A stretch of 42,863 nucleotides of DNA from the NCBI RefSeq assembly GCF_014218705.1, contig NZ_JABBJF010000037.1, forward strand, positions 1 to 42,863, read 5' to 3'. Source of the DNA: Kluyvera sichuanensis (GTDB lineage: Bacteria > Pseudomonadota > Gammaproteobacteria > Enterobacterales > Enterobacteriaceae). Below the pieces are notes generated by a model. The model worked only from the letters and a program-made list of their open reading frames with translations. It made no database searches and had not been told where the DNA came from. Position 1 is the first letter of the stretch. Each line of letters begins with the position of its first letter. The position numbers and the translations under genes are program-made. Positions 18,702-29,292 of the stretch are shown here, in pieces.

Positions 18702-19430
18702 ATGTTCTCCCACGCCGCCGTTGCCAGCCTCAATAATCTTGAGATGATGGTCTATCACTACGTCATTAAAAATCGCGACACGGTGATGTACATGACCATC
18801 CGTGAACTGGCCGACGCGGCGGGTGTCTCCACCACCACGGTGATGCGCTTTTGTAAAAAGCTCAACTGCGAAGGTTACTCGGAGTTCCGCGTACGCTTCA
18901 AATTATATTTAGAGCAGGATGAACCGCAGCAAGCCAATTTTGGCGCCAGCGAAATTATCAGTTTTTTCAAAAGCGTTAATAACGACGAGTTTGATAAACT
19001 ACTGGATGACGCGGTGGATATTATCCTCTCTTCCGAACGTATTATTTTTGTCGGTGCAGGAACCTCCGGCTCGCTGGCAAAATATGGCGCACGATTCTTC
19101 TCAAATATTGGTAAATTCAGTAACCATATTGACGACCCTTATTTCCCGGTCACCAATGACATGGCGAAAAACGCGTTGGCGATCGTGCTTTCGGTATCGG
19201 GAGAAACCGAAGAGATCCTGCGCTTTGCCGGGCAGTTCAGCCTGCATCGCTGCAAGGTTATGTCCATCACCAGCCACGAACACTCACGCCTGGCAAAGCT
19301 TGCCGACTTCAACCTCTCCTGGCATGTACCGCAAACCCGTATTGCCGGCGTTTACGATATTACAACGCAGATCCCGGTTATCTATATTCTGGAATCGTTA
19401 GGCCGTAAACTGGCGAAGAAATTAGCATAA
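18702..19430 (+). CDS. MurR/RpiR family transcriptional regulator
   Basis: Sugar-phosphate-responsive regulator. The start ATG at 18702 (MFSHAAVASLNN) gives 242 residues and begins the N-terminal helix-turn-helix domain in the family-typical way; the frame is open to 18621 but that would overlap the yqfB start. The HTH is at about 18-62 (TIRELADAAGVSTTTVMRFCKKL). The C-terminal SIS domain (about 100-235) has the phosphosugar loops GAGTSGSLAKYG and SVSGETEEIL. It lies 120 nt upstream of bglA on the same strand, so it probably senses a phospho-beta-glucoside and controls bglA. E. coli K-12 lacks a regulator at this spot. Confidence 0.9.
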   Translation: MFSHAAVASLNNLEMMVYHYVIKNRDTVMYMTIRELADAAGVSTTTVMRFCKKLNCEGYSEFRVRFKLYLEQDEPQQANFGASEIISFFKSVNNDEFDKLLDDAVDIILSSERIIFVGAGTSGSLAKYGARFFSNIGKFSNHIDDPYFPVTNDMAKNALAIVLSVSGETEEILRFAGQFSLHRCKVMSITSHEHSRLAKLADFNLSWHVPQTRIAGVYDITTQIPVIYILESLGRKLAKKLA

Positions 19431-19449
19431 AAATACAGGGTGTTTTTTC

Positions 19450-19486
19450 GATGTAACATATTCCCTGAAGTGGGATTTGTTATATC
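19450..19486. promoter_or_regulatory. near-palindrome upstream of bglA, candidate operator
   Basis: GATGTAACATATTCCC (19450-19465) and GGGATTTGTTATATC (19472-19486) form an imperfect inverted repeat with a 6-nt spacer, about 65 nt before the bglA ATG. RpiR-family regulators bind such dyads as dimers. It could instead be a weak terminator of the regulator gene, but it lacks a following T-run. Confidence 0.45.
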
Positions 19487-19535
19487 GTGACATTTATTAT
19501 CTCTTTGTTAGACTCAGATTTATTAAGCCCAATAA

Positions 19536-20984
<1,449 letters not shown>

Positions 20985-20992
20985 GTCTGTTT

Positions 20993-21080
20993 CCTCTCAC
21001 CCCGGCCCTCTCCCCAAAGGGGCGAGGGAGAAAACCGGTCGGTCCCCTCTCCCCCACGGGGAGAGGGTTAGGGTGAGGGG
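20993..21080. repeat. nested inverted intergenic repeat between bglA and ygfF
   Basis: The left half begins CCTCTCACCCCGGCCCTCTC and contains its own hairpin (CTCTCCCC-AAA-GGGGCGAG). The right half ends GAGAGGGTTAGGGTGAGGGG, and contains CCCTCTCCCCC-ACG-GGGGAGAGGG. The halves are inverted copies about 88 nt in total, the typical form of a dispersed CTCTCCCC intergenic repeat in enterobacteria. It lies between convergent genes and could act as a two-way terminator. Confidence 0.7.
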
Positions 21081-21091
21081 CATACACCACA

Positions 21092-21835
21092 CTACTTCCC
21101 ACCCGCCAACTCAATAAAACTCCCCGTCACATACGACGCCTTCTCGCTCAGTAGCCAGACAATCGCCTGCGCCACCTCTTCCGGCTGGCCGCCACGCTGC
21201 ATCGGCAGCACGGACTTCACCCGATCAACGCGCCCCGGCTCCCCGCCGTCGGCATGCATCTCGGTATAGATAAACCCAGGCCTGACGCCGTTCACCCGAA
21301 TACCCTGTGCCGCCACTTCCAGCGACAGCCCGGTGGTCAGCGTATCAATCGCCCCTTTCGAGGCGGCATAGTCCACGTATTCGCCCGGCGAGCCCAGGCG
21401 CGCCGCCGCCGAGGAGACGTTCACAATCGCGCCGCCCTGCCCGCCGTGCGGTAACGCCATCCGCTTTACCGCTTCCCGGCAGCAGAGAAAATAGCCGGTC
21501 ACGTTGGTGGTCAATACCCGGTTGATACGCTCGGCGGTTAACGCCTCTACGCGGCTTTGGGTGAACAGCACGCCCGCGTTGTTGACCAGCGCCGTTAGCG
21601 GTTCATCCTGCTGGTCGAGGCGGGCAAACATCGCTTCCACCTGCGCTTCATCGCCAATATCCGCCTGAACGGCAAAGGCCTTGCCGCCCTGCGAAATAAT
21701 CGTGTTTACCACGTCGTTGGCGGCGACTTCGTTGCGGTGATAGTTCACCGCCACCGTATAGCCTTCCTGCGCCAGCTGTAACGCCGTCGCCCGACCAATT
21801 CCCCGGCTCGCGCCGGTTACTAATGCCATTGCCAT
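21092..21835 (-). CDS. ygfF: SDR family oxidoreductase YgfF
   Basis: NAD(P)-dependent short-chain dehydrogenase of unknown physiological substrate. It has 247 residues, equal to E. coli YgfF. The Rossmann glycine motif is TGASRGIGRA near the N-terminus, NNAG is at about residue 86, and the active-site Ser, Tyr and Lys are in NVSSAAARLG and YVDYAASKGA. The C-terminal half keeps the VRPGFIYTEMHADGG segment. The start at 21835 (MAMALVTG) is the family-typical one. It follows the gcv operon terminator, so it is probably its own unit. Confidence 0.94.
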   Translation of the reverse strand: MAMALVTGASRGIGRATALQLAQEGYTVAVNYHRNEVAANDVVNTIISQGGKAFAVQADIGDEAQVEAMFARLDQQDEPLTALVNNAGVLFTQSRVEALTAERINRVLTTNVTGYFLCCREAVKRMALPHGGQGGAIVNVSSAAARLGSPGEYVDYAASKGAIDTLTTGLSLEVAAQGIRVNGVRPGFIYTEMHADGGEPGRVDRVKSVLPMQRGGQPEEVAQAIVWLLSEKASYVTGSFIELAGGK

Positions 21836-21853
21836 TCGCGTCTCCCAAAAAAT

Positions 21854-21873
21854 AAAGGCGCCGAAGCGCCTTT
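21854..21873 (-). terminator. intrinsic terminator of the gcv operon
   Basis: AAAGGCGC and GCGCCTTT pair around a CGAA loop (UUCG on the RNA), 22 nt after the gcvP stop. On the minus strand it is followed by TATTTTTT, an excellent rho-independent terminator. Confidence 0.9.
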
Positions 21874-21895
21874 AAAAGATAGCCTAATCAGAGCA

Positions 21896-24769
21896 TTACT
21901 GATATTCGCTCATCGGCACGCAGGAGCAGAACAGGTTACGGTCGCCGTAAACGTCGTCGAGGCGTTTCACCGTCGGCCAGTACTTGTTCGCCATACCTGC
22001 CGGGAAGACGGCGATTTCGCGGCTATAGCCGTGGTTCCACTCCGCCACCAGCTCATTCTGGGTGTGCGGGGAGTTGACCAGCGGGTTATCTTCGAGCGTC
22101 CATTCACCCGCTTTCACGCGGTCGATTTCGCTGCGGATCGCCAGCATTGCGTCAATAAAGCGGTCCAGCTCGGCTTTGCCTTCGGATTCCGTTGGCTCAA
22201 CCATCAGGGTACCGGCCACCGGGAAGGACATGGTTGGCGCGTGGAAACCGTAGTCAATCAAGCGCTTAGCAATATCCAGCTCGCTGATGCCGGTCTCTTC
22301 TTTCAGCGGACGAATATCCAGAATACATTCGTGCGCCACATGACCGTCACGGCCAGTGTAGAGCACCGGATAGGCATCTTTCAGGCGAGTCGCAATGTAG
22401 TTAGCGTTGAGGATCGCCACCTGGCTTGCCTGCTTCAGCCCTTCTGCGCCCATCATGCGGATGTACATCCAGCTGATTGGCAGAATGGAAGCGCTGCCGA
22501 ACGGTGCCGCGGAAACCGCGCCCTGACGGGTCAGCATGCCTTCAATGTGCACCACGCTATGGCCCGGAACAAACGGCGCCAGGTGTGACTTCACGCCGAT
22601 AGGACCCATACCTGGGCCGCCGCCGCCGTGTGGAATGCAGAAGGTTTTATGCAGGTTAAGGTGCGAAACGTCCGCGCCGATGAAACCTGGGGAAGTAATA
22701 CCAACCTGGGCGTTCATGTTTGCGCCGTCGAGGTACACCTGGCCGCCGAACTGGTGAACAATTTCGCACACTTCACGGATAGTCTCTTCGTACACGCCGT
22801 GGGTGGACGGGTAGGTCACCATGATGCAGGAAAGGTTGTCCGCATGCTGCTCCGCTTTCGCGCGCAGATCCGCCAGATCGATGTTGCCGTTCTTATCGCA
22901 GGCCACCACCACCACCTGCATCCCCGCCATCTGCGCAGAAGCTGGGTTGGTACCGTGTGCTGAGCTCGGGATCAGACAGATATCACGATGACCGTCGTTG
23001 CGGCTTTCGTGGTAGTGACGAATCGCCAGCAGGCCCGCATATTCACCCTGTGCGCCAGAGTTCGGCTGCATGCAGAGCGCGTCATAGCCGGTCAGTTTCA
23101 CCAGCCACTCGGAGAGCTGACCGATCATCTGATGGTAGCCTTCCGCCTGATCAACCGGGCAGAACGGGTGCAGTTCAGCAAATTCCGGCCAGGTGATAGG
23201 GATCATTTCCGCCGCAGCGTTGAGCTTCATGGTGCAGGAACCCAGCGGGATCATCGCCTGGTTCAGCGCCAGATCTTTACGCTCCAGCGAGTGCATGTAG
23301 CGCATCATTTCGGTTTCGCTGTGATAGCGGTTAAACACCGGATGGCTCAGGATCGCGTCGTCGCGCAGCATCGCTTGCGGGATAGAGCGGCTGTCGAGCG
23401 CCACGTCTTTATCCAGCGCATCGATGTCCAGACCGTGATTGTCGCCGAGAATCACGCTAAACAGCGCCAATACATCTTCACGGGTGGTGGTTTCGTTCAG
23501 GGTGATACCTACCGCATTGAGGATATCGCTGCGCAGGTTGATTTCTGCTGCCTGAGCGCGCGCCAGTACGGCGGCTTTATCCGCCACTTCCACACACAGG
23601 GTGTCGAAGTAGTGCGCATGACGCAGCTTTTGGCCTTTCTGCTGCAAACCCGCGGCCAGAATATCGGTCAGGCGGTGAATGCGGTTGGCAATACGCTTCA
23701 GGCCAGCCGGGCCATGGAACACCGCGTACAGGCTGGCGATGTTAGCCAGCAGTACCTGCGAGGTACAGATGTTGGAGTTCGCTTTCTCGCGGCGAATGTG
23801 CTGCTCGCGGGTCTGCATCGCCATGCGCAGCGCGGTATTGCCAGCGGCATCTTTCGATACGCCGATAATACGGCCAGGCATGGCGCGTTTGAATTCATCT
23901 TTTGCGGCAAAGAATGCCGCGTGCGGGCCGCCGTAGCCCATCGGTACGCCGAAACGCTGCGCAGAGCCGAAGACAATATCCGCGCCCTGCTTGCCCGGTG
24001 CGGTTAACAGCACCAGCGCCATGAAATCGCCAGCAACGCTGACGACGACTTTACGAGATTTCAGTTCAGCAATCAGCTGGCTGTAGTCATGAACTTCACC
24101 GGTGGTCCCGACCTGCTGCAGCAGCACGCCGAAGACGTCCTGATGCTCCAGTGCTTTGCCAGCGTCGTCGACAATCACGTCAAAACCGAAGGTTTCCGCA
24201 CGGGTACGGACGACGTCCAGAGTCTGCGGATGCACGTCAGCGGCAACGAAGAAACGGTTGGCGTTCTTCAGTTTGCTCACGCGCTTGGCCATCGCCATCG
24301 CTTCAGCGGCTGCGGTGGCTTCGTCCAGCAGAGAGGCGGAGGCCATATCGAGACCGGTCAGATCCAGCGTCACCTGCTGGAAGTTGAGCAGCGCTTCCAG
24401 ACGACCCTGAGAAACTTCTGGCTGATACGGGGTGTACGCGGTGTACCAGCCCGGGTTTTCCAGCATGTTGCGCTGGATAACCGGCGGCAGCTGTACCGGG
24501 GTGTAACCCATGCCAATGTATGACTTAAAGCGCTTGTTGCGACCGGCAATCACCTTCAGCTCCGCCAGCGCGGCAAACTCGGTGGTGGCCTCGCCAACCT
24601 GTGGCGGCGTAGCAAGCTGGATATCTTTCGGCACGATCTGCGCAATCAGTGCGTTTAATGAATCCGCGCCAACTGTTTTGAGCATCTCTTGCTGCTGCTG
24701 GGCATCCGGCCCGATGTGACGTTCAATAAACGCGCCACGGTTTTCAAGCTGGCTTAAAGTCTGTGTCAT
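21896..24769 (-). CDS. gcvP: glycine dehydrogenase (decarboxylating), P protein
   Basis: PLP-dependent P protein of the glycine cleavage system; decarboxylates glycine and passes the aminomethyl group to the lipoyl arm of GcvH. It has 957 residues, equal to E. coli. The two halves are paralogous aminotransferase-like folds; the PLP lysine sits in the C-terminal half in [20 protein letters not shown]. The N-terminal [20 protein letters not shown] is typical. Third gene of gcvT-gcvH-gcvP. The 217-nt gap before it is unusually filled with a REP unit and an ERIC element. Confidence 0.98.
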   Translation of the reverse strand: MTQTLSQLENRGAFIERHIGPDAQQQQEMLKTVGADSLNALIAQIVPKDIQLATPPQVGEATTEFAALAELKVIAGRNKRFKSYIGMGYTPVQLPPVIQRNMLENPGWYTAYTPYQPEVSQGRLEALLNFQQVTLDLTGLDMASASLLDEATAAAEAMAMAKRVSKLKNANRFFVAADVHPQTLDVVRTRAETFGFDVIVDDAGKALEHQDVFGVLLQQVGTTGEVHDYSQLIAELKSRKVVVSVAGDFMALVLLTAPGKQGADIVFGSAQRFGVPMGYGGPHAAFFAAKDEFKRAMPGRIIGVSKDAAGNTALRMAMQTREQHIRREKANSNICTSQVLLANIASLYAVFHGPAGLKRIANRIHRLTDILAAGLQQKGQKLRHAHYFDTLCVEVADKAAVLARAQAAEINLRSDILNAVGITLNETTTREDVLALFSVILGDNHGLDIDALDKDVALDSRSIPQAMLRDDAILSHPVFNRYHSETEMMRYMHSLERKDLALNQAMIPLGSCTMKLNAAAEMIPITWPEFAELHPFCPVDQAEGYHQMIGQLSEWLVKLTGYDALCMQPNSGAQGEYAGLLAIRHYHESRNDGHRDICLIPSSAHGTNPASAQMAGMQVVVVACDKNGNIDLADLRAKAEQHADNLSCIMVTYPSTHGVYEETIREVCEIVHQFGGQVYLDGANMNAQVGITSPGFIGADVSHLNLHKTFCIPHGGGGPGMGPIGVKSHLAPFVPGHSVVHIEGMLTRQGAVSAAPFGSASILPISWMYIRMMGAEGLKQASQVAILNANYIATRLKDAYPVLYTGRDGHVAHECILDIRPLKEETGISELDIAKRLIDYGFHAPTMSFPVAGTLMVEPTESEGKAELDRFIDAMLAIRSEIDRVKAGEWTLEDNPLVNSPHTQNELVAEWNHGYSREIAVFPAGMANKYWPTVKRLDDVYGDRNLFCSCVPMSEYQ

Positions 24770-24819
24770 GAGCGATGGTTCCTGAAACGTGCGGTGAATC
24801 GTAATTGTCTAACTGACCT

Positions 24820-24845
24820 GCCCGGTGGCACTTCGCTTACCGGGC
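24820..24845. repeat. REP unit in the gcvH-gcvP gap
   Basis: GCCCGGTGGC-ACTTCGCTTACCGGGC is a standard REP palindrome core, with GCCCGGT/ACCGGGC arms, followed by CTACAAAC as is common for REP. It lies about 50 nt upstream of the gcvP start. Confidence 0.85.
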
Positions 24846-24860
24846 CTACAAACTACGCCG

Positions 24861-24987
24861 AATACGCAAAATAATTCGCGTTGCAGGAAGGCGGCAAGTA
24901 AGTGAATGCCCAGGAGCGTACATAAGTACGTGACTGGGCTGAACGAACGCAGCCAACGCGCCTGCAGCGCGAAGTATGAAGCGTATT
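24861..24987. repeat. ERIC element (127 bp) between gcvH and gcvP
   Basis: The central GTGAATGCCCAGGAGCGTAC and the following AAGTACGTGACTGGGCTGAA match the well-known ERIC core with few changes. Outer arms pair over the whole length: AATACGC with GCGTATT, and TTCGCGTTGCAGG (24875-24887) with CCTGCAGCGCGAA (24961-24973). The span between the outer arms is 127 nt, the canonical full length. The right end reaches the last base of the gcvH stop codon, so the element is transcribed as part of the gcv mRNA. Confidence 0.9.
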
Positions 24988-25376
24988 TATTCGTCTTCTA
25001 ACAGGGCTTCGTATGCAGTCGCATCCAGCAGCGCGGCAACTTCCGCTTCGTCGCTGGCTTTGATCTTAAAGATCCAGCCGCCCGCGTACGGTTCGCTGTT
25101 CACCAGCTCCGGCGAGTCGCCCAGTTCGTCGTTCACGGCAACGATTTCGCCGCTGATCGGTGCATAGATATCGGAAGCCGCTTTAACGGACTCCGCCACG
25201 GCGCAGTCGTCGCCCGCGCTAACGGTGGCACCGACTTCCGGCAGGTCAACGAAGACCATGTCACCCAGTAATTCCTGTGCGTGTTCGGTGATACCAACGG
25301 TGTAGCTACCGTCAGCTTCTTTGCGCAGCCATTCGTGTTCTTTGCTGTATTTCAGTTCTGCTGGTACGTTGCTCAT
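24987..25376 (-). CDS. gcvH: glycine cleavage system H protein
   Basis: Lipoylated carrier that shuttles the aminomethyl group between GcvP, GcvT and Lpd. The ATG at 25376 ([16 protein letters not shown]) has a GGAGAT box and gives 129 residues as in E. coli; a TTG one codon upstream is not needed. The lipoyl attachment lysine is Lys65 (Lys64 without Met) in [13 protein letters not shown]. The fold is a single lipoyl domain. It follows gcvT by 26 nt. Its stop codon touches the ERIC element downstream. Confidence 0.98.
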   Translation of the reverse strand: MSNVPAELKYSKEHEWLRKEADGSYTVGITEHAQELLGDMVFVDLPEVGATVSAGDDCAVAESVKAASDIYAPISGEIVAVNDELGDSPELVNSEPYAGGWIFKIKASDEAEVAALLDATAYEALLEDE

Positions 25377-25402
25377 CAAAAAATCTCCAGAATAAAAAGG
25401 GC

Positions 25403-26497
25403 TTACGCGACGGCCTTGCCGTTACGCACAAAAATAGGTTTTGTCACTTTGACCGGCATCTCGCGGTTGCGGATCTGCACGATCGCCATCTCGCCAATCC
25501 CAGCCGGGACGCGAGCCAGCGCAATACTATGGCCTAAGGTTGGCGAGAAAGTCCCGCTGGTGATCACACCTTCGCACGCGTTGCCGCGGGCATCGGTAAA
25601 GCGCACCGGCAGTTCACCGCGCAGGACGCCTTTTTCGGTCATCACCAGGCCGACCAACTGCTCAGTACCTTTCTCACGCTCCAGCTCCAGTACGTCGCGA
25701 CCGATAAAGTTGCGTTCGGCCGGTTCCCAGGCGATGGTCCAGCCCATGTTGGCCGCCAGCGGGGAGATGCTTTCGTCCATCTCCTGGCCGTAGAGATTCA
25801 TCCCGGCTTCCAGACGCAACGTATCACGCGCGCCCAGACCGCAAGGCTTCACGCCAGCCTGAACCAGTTTCTGCCAGAAATCGGCGGCCTGCTCTTTTGG
25901 CAGGGCAATTTCATAGCCTGCTTCGCCGGTGTAACCGGTGGTGGCGATAAAGAAGTCACCCGCCTGCACGCCAAAGAACGGCTTCATGCCTTCCACAGCG
26001 TGACGTTGTTCATCGGTGAACAGCGTGCCGGCTTTCGCCTGCGCGTTCGGCCCCTGTACGGCAATCAGCGACAGGTCATCACGGACGGTGATGTCGATGG
26101 CATAAGGTTCAGCGTGTTGGGTAATCCAGGAGAGGTCTTTTTCGCGGGTGGCGGAGTTAACGACGAGGCGGAAATAATCTTCGGTAAGGTAGTAAACGAT
26201 CAGGTCATCAATCACGCCGCCCGATGCATTTAGCATACCGCTGTAGAGCGCCTTGCCGGGCTTGGTGAGCTTGGCAACGTCGTTTGCCAGCAGATAGCGT
26301 AGAAACTCTCGGGTCCGCGGCCCGTGGAGATCGACGATGGTCATGTGCGACACATCGAACATCCCGGCATCGGTACGCACCGCGTGGTGCTCATCAATCT
26401 GTGAGCCATAGTGCAGCGGCATCATCCAGCCGTGGAAATCCACCATACGCGCGCCACATAACACGTGCTGGTCATACAAAGGCGTTTGTTGAGCCAT
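25403..26497 (-). CDS. gcvT: glycine cleavage system T protein (aminomethyltransferase)
   Basis: Transfers the one-carbon unit from GcvH-bound aminomethyl to tetrahydrofolate and releases ammonia. The start at 26497 ([11 protein letters not shown]) follows GAGGA at a suitable 6-nt distance and gives 364 residues as in E. coli; a second ATG directly upstream at 26500 is too close to that box. Conserved features include [24 protein letters not shown], the folate-site region [10 protein letters not shown] and [18 protein letters not shown]. First gene of the gcvTHP operon, with a long 392-nt upstream region for its GcvA/Lrp/PurR-type control known from E. coli. Confidence 0.98.
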   Translation of the reverse strand: MAQQTPLYDQHVLCGARMVDFHGWMMPLHYGSQIDEHHAVRTDAGMFDVSHMTIVDLHGPRTREFLRYLLANDVAKLTKPGKALYSGMLNASGGVIDDLIVYYLTEDYFRLVVNSATREKDLSWITQHAEPYAIDITVRDDLSLIAVQGPNAQAKAGTLFTDEQRHAVEGMKPFFGVQAGDFFIATTGYTGEAGYEIALPKEQAADFWQKLVQAGVKPCGLGARDTLRLEAGMNLYGQEMDESISPLAANMGWTIAWEPAERNFIGRDVLELEREKGTEQLVGLVMTEKGVLRGELPVRFTDARGNACEGVITSGTFSPTLGHSIALARVPAGIGEMAIVQIRNREMPVKVTKPIFVRNGKAVA

Positions 26498-26889
26498 CAT
26501 GTCCTCGTTGAATATATCGCACCACAAAACCAAACGCCGACACCCATCTGGGCACCGACGCAAACGTTCTCTTTTCCCTGAACTTACCACCGAACATCGT
26601 GGTAAACCATCCTGAAAAAGGGGACATCACATTAGCTTATGACCAAAAGTCGCGAAAAAGCATACAGAGGAATTGACTGCAAAAAAGCGAAATACACCCC
26701 ATTTTATTAACAACAACGGTTAACAATTCAGCATAAGATAATATTTTATGCGTAAAACAGGGCGCTTTTTCCGTAACATGAAAATGCATGGATTAATAAA
26801 ACTAATGCGAAAAACGGCGTGAAATTAGAATTTTTCAAATGAGAGAGGAGACTCCCGGTAGAACCACCGGGAGTAAAAGTGTGAGCGAC
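26498..26889. promoter_or_regulatory. gcvT upstream region, no gene
   Basis: No coding sequence is supported here. Bases 26620-26850 are AT-rich with several A/T tracts, fitting the long control region of the E. coli gcv operon (GcvA and Lrp sites). I could not assign individual sites. No glycine riboswitch fold is evident. The stretch near 26851-26874 is a separate hairpin after ubiI. Confidence 0.5.
26851..26874 (-). terminator. hairpin downstream of ubiI
   Basis: ACTCCCGGT and ACCGGGAGT form a perfect 9-bp stem with a 6-nt loop, 16 nt past the ubiI stop. On the minus strand the following bases are pyrimidine-rich (CTCCTCTCTCATTT) rather than a pure U-run, so termination efficiency is uncertain. 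Confidence 0.6.
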
Positions 26890-28092
26890 TTAACGAAGCC
26901 ACTCTGGCAGGTCGTTCAGGCCCATTGCCTGACGAATCAGTTGCGGCTTCACGCCGGGTAGCGTATCAGCCAACGCAAGACCGAGATCGCGCAGCAGTTT
27001 TTTCGCCGGATTTTCGCCAGCAAACAGCTCGCGGAAGCCCTGCATTCCCGCCAGCATCAGCGCGGCGCTGTGTTTACGGCTGCGCTCGTAGCGACGCAGA
27101 TAGAAATGCTGACCGATGTCTTTACCCTGCATATGCAAACGACGCAGCTCTTCAATCAGCTCGGCGGCGTCCATAAAGCCCAGGTTCACCCCCTGCCCGG
27201 CCAAAGGATGGATGGTGTGCGCTGCATCGCCGACCAGCGCCAGACGATGGGCGGCAAACTGACGTGCATAGCGCCCGGTCAACGGGTATACCTGACGTTC
27301 GCTCTCCACCTTGCACAACCCCAGGCGATTATCAAAGGCGATATTCAGCTTCTGGTTAAATTCAGCGTCATCGGCCTGCTGCATCCGTTCCGCTTCCTGC
27401 GGCGACAGCGACCAGACAATCGAACAAAGATGCGGATCGGAGAGCGGCAGGAAGGCCAGAATACCTTCACCATGGAAACTTTGGCGCGCCACCGCCTCGT
27501 GCGGCTCTTCGGTGCGAACGGTCGCCACCAGCGCGTGATGGCGATAGTCCCAGAAGGTTAACGGAATATCCGCTTTGCTGCGCAGCCAGGAGTTAGCGCC
27601 GTCCGCCCCCACGACCAGACGCGCGGTCAGCATATTGCCGTCTTTCAGCGTCAGAAACGCTTCATTCTCACCCCAGACCACCTGCTGCAGTTCAGCGGGT
27701 GCCATCAGCGTGACGTCGGAACTGCGCTCGGCTTTCTGCCACAACGCGTGGTGAATCACCGCGTTTTCAACAATATGGCCGAGATGGCTGTAACCCATGC
27801 TGCGGTCATCAAACGTAATGCGACCGAAGCTGTCTTTATCCCACACTTCCATGCCGTGGTAGCAACTGGCGCGCTGGGCGGTAATGGCCGACCAGACGTC
27901 CAGCTTTGTGAGCAACTTTTCGCTGCCCGCATTGATGGCGGAGACGCGTAGCGCAGGTGGCGCATCGGCGGCAAGCGCCTGCGGTAGCGACTGTTCCAGC
28001 ACGGCAACCCGCAGGCCGCTGCCCTGTAAACCGCAGGCTACCGCCAGCCCAACCATTCCACCGCCTACGATGGCAACATCAACACTTTGCAC
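26890..28092 (-). CDS. ubiI: FAD-dependent 2-octaprenylphenol hydroxylase UbiI
   Basis: Formerly visC; C5 hydroxylase in aerobic ubiquinone synthesis. It has 400 residues, the usual length. The FAD dinucleotide motif IVGGGMVGLAVACGL is at the N-terminus, the central DG motif is VVGADGANSWLRS, and the second FAD motif is GDAAHTIHPLAGQGVNLGFMD. Last of the leftward ygfB-pepP-ubiH-ubiI run, 21 nt after ubiH. Confidence 0.97.
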   Translation of the reverse strand: MQSVDVAIVGGGMVGLAVACGLQGSGLRVAVLEQSLPQALAADAPPALRVSAINAGSEKLLTKLDVWSAITAQRASCYHGMEVWDKDSFGRITFDDRSMGYSHLGHIVENAVIHHALWQKAERSSDVTLMAPAELQQVVWGENEAFLTLKDGNMLTARLVVGADGANSWLRSKADIPLTFWDYRHHALVATVRTEEPHEAVARQSFHGEGILAFLPLSDPHLCSIVWSLSPQEAERMQQADDAEFNQKLNIAFDNRLGLCKVESERQVYPLTGRYARQFAAHRLALVGDAAHTIHPLAGQGVNLGFMDAAELIEELRRLHMQGKDIGQHFYLRRYERSRKHSAALMLAGMQGFRELFAGENPAKKLLRDLGLALADTLPGVKPQLIRQAMGLNDLPEWLR

Positions 28093-28113
28093 ATTAACTC
28101 CTTAAACTGCTGA

Positions 28114-29292
28114 TTAGCGGGCGACCCAGCCCAGCGTCCGCTGTGCCAGCACATCGCGTGCAGGGGTAAATAATTCCATCGTCATCAGGCCCACGTTGCG
28201 CCCGACTACCAGCGGAGCCCAACGGTTGGCGAACAGATGCACCAGCCCGTCGGTTACGCCAATCGTGGCGGCTTTATCTTCCGCACGCTGGCGTTGGTAA
28301 TGGCACAGCAGCGAGTAGTCGCCGATATCCTGATTGGCCTCGTGCGCGCCTGCCAGATGTTCCGCCAGCGTCATGACATCGCGCATGCCGAGGTTAAAAC
28401 CTTGTCCGGCAATCGGATGCAGCGTCTGCGCCGCGTTGCCCACCAGCGCCAGGCGGTGCGATACCGTCCGGGTTGCGGTGGTCAGCGATAACGGATACAC
28501 GCTACGAGCTCCTGCCTGAGTAATGCGTCCCAGACGCCAGCCGAACGCTTTCTGTAGCTCACGGCAAAACTCAGCCTCTGACCAGTTGAGCACATCGTCA
28601 TGGCGCGCCAACGGATGGCACCACACCAGCGAACAGCGGTTCTGCGACATTGGCAGCATGGCGATAGGGCCATGCTCGGTAAAGCGTTCAAACGCCCGCC
28701 CCTGATGCGCCACGGCGGTGGAGACGTTGGCAATCACCGCCACCTGATTATACGGCTCCTGCTGCCAGGCAATACCGCACTGCTCGCCGAGCGTGGAGCG
28801 CGAACCGTCGGCGGCAACCAGCAGTTTGCCGTGCAGCGTTTCACCGTTATCCAGCGTCACGCTTACACCATCAGCCTGACGTTCAACCAGCGATACCCGT
28901 GATGGACAATGCAGCGTGACGCCGCGCGCATGGCGCAGCAGGCCAAACAGCCGCTGGCCCACGTCGTACAGTTCCACCACGTTGCCGAGTGCAGAGAGAC
29001 GATAATCCTGAGCATCAAGAGTGACAAAACCGGCATGGCCGCGGTCGCTGACGTGAACGGTGGTAATCGGCGTCGCACAGTCGGCAATCGCCTGCCACAG
29101 GTTAATCTTCGCCAGCTGTTGGCAGGTACCAGCGGCCAGCGCAATCGCCCGCCCATCAAAGCCTGGATGTTCGGCGGCGTGAATATCCGCCGCCTCTATC
29201 AGGTGCACCGGAAGGCGGCCCGCCGTCAGCTGCGAAATAGCCAGCGCCAGCGTGGCGCCGGTCATGCCGCCGCCGACAATAATCACGCTCAT
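28114..29292 (-). CDS. ubiH: 2-octaprenyl-6-methoxyphenol hydroxylase UbiH
   Basis: FAD monooxygenase that hydroxylates C1 of the ubiquinone precursor ring; paralogue of the neighbouring UbiI. It has 392 residues as in E. coli. FAD motifs are IVGGGMTGATLALAIS, VAADGSRSTLGEQ and GNAAQTLHPIAGQGFNLGMRD. Its ATG overlaps the pepP stop in an ATGA, so the two are translationally coupled. Confidence 0.97.
   Translation of the reverse strand: MSVIIVGGGMTGATLALAISQLTAGRLPVHLIEAADIHAAEHPGFDGRAIALAAGTCQQLAKINLWQAIADCATPITTVHVSDRGHAGFVTLDAQDYRLSALGNVVELYDVGQRLFGLLRHARGVTLHCPSRVSLVERQADGVSVTLDNGETLHGKLLVAADGSRSTLGEQCGIAWQQEPYNQVAVIANVSTAVAHQGRAFERFTEHGPIAMLPMSQNRCSLVWCHPLARHDDVLNWSEAEFCRELQKAFGWRLGRITQAGARSVYPLSLTTATRTVSHRLALVGNAAQTLHPIAGQGFNLGMRDVMTLAEHLAGAHEANQDIGDYSLLCHYQRQRAEDKAATIGVTDGLVHLFANRWAPLVVGRNVGLMTMELFTPARDVLAQRTLGWVAR

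Noticed and set aside
26498-26889. Glycine riboswitch upstream of gcvT
   Set aside because: No tandem aptamer-like structure is seen, and enterobacteria control this operon with GcvA/GcvR and Lrp.
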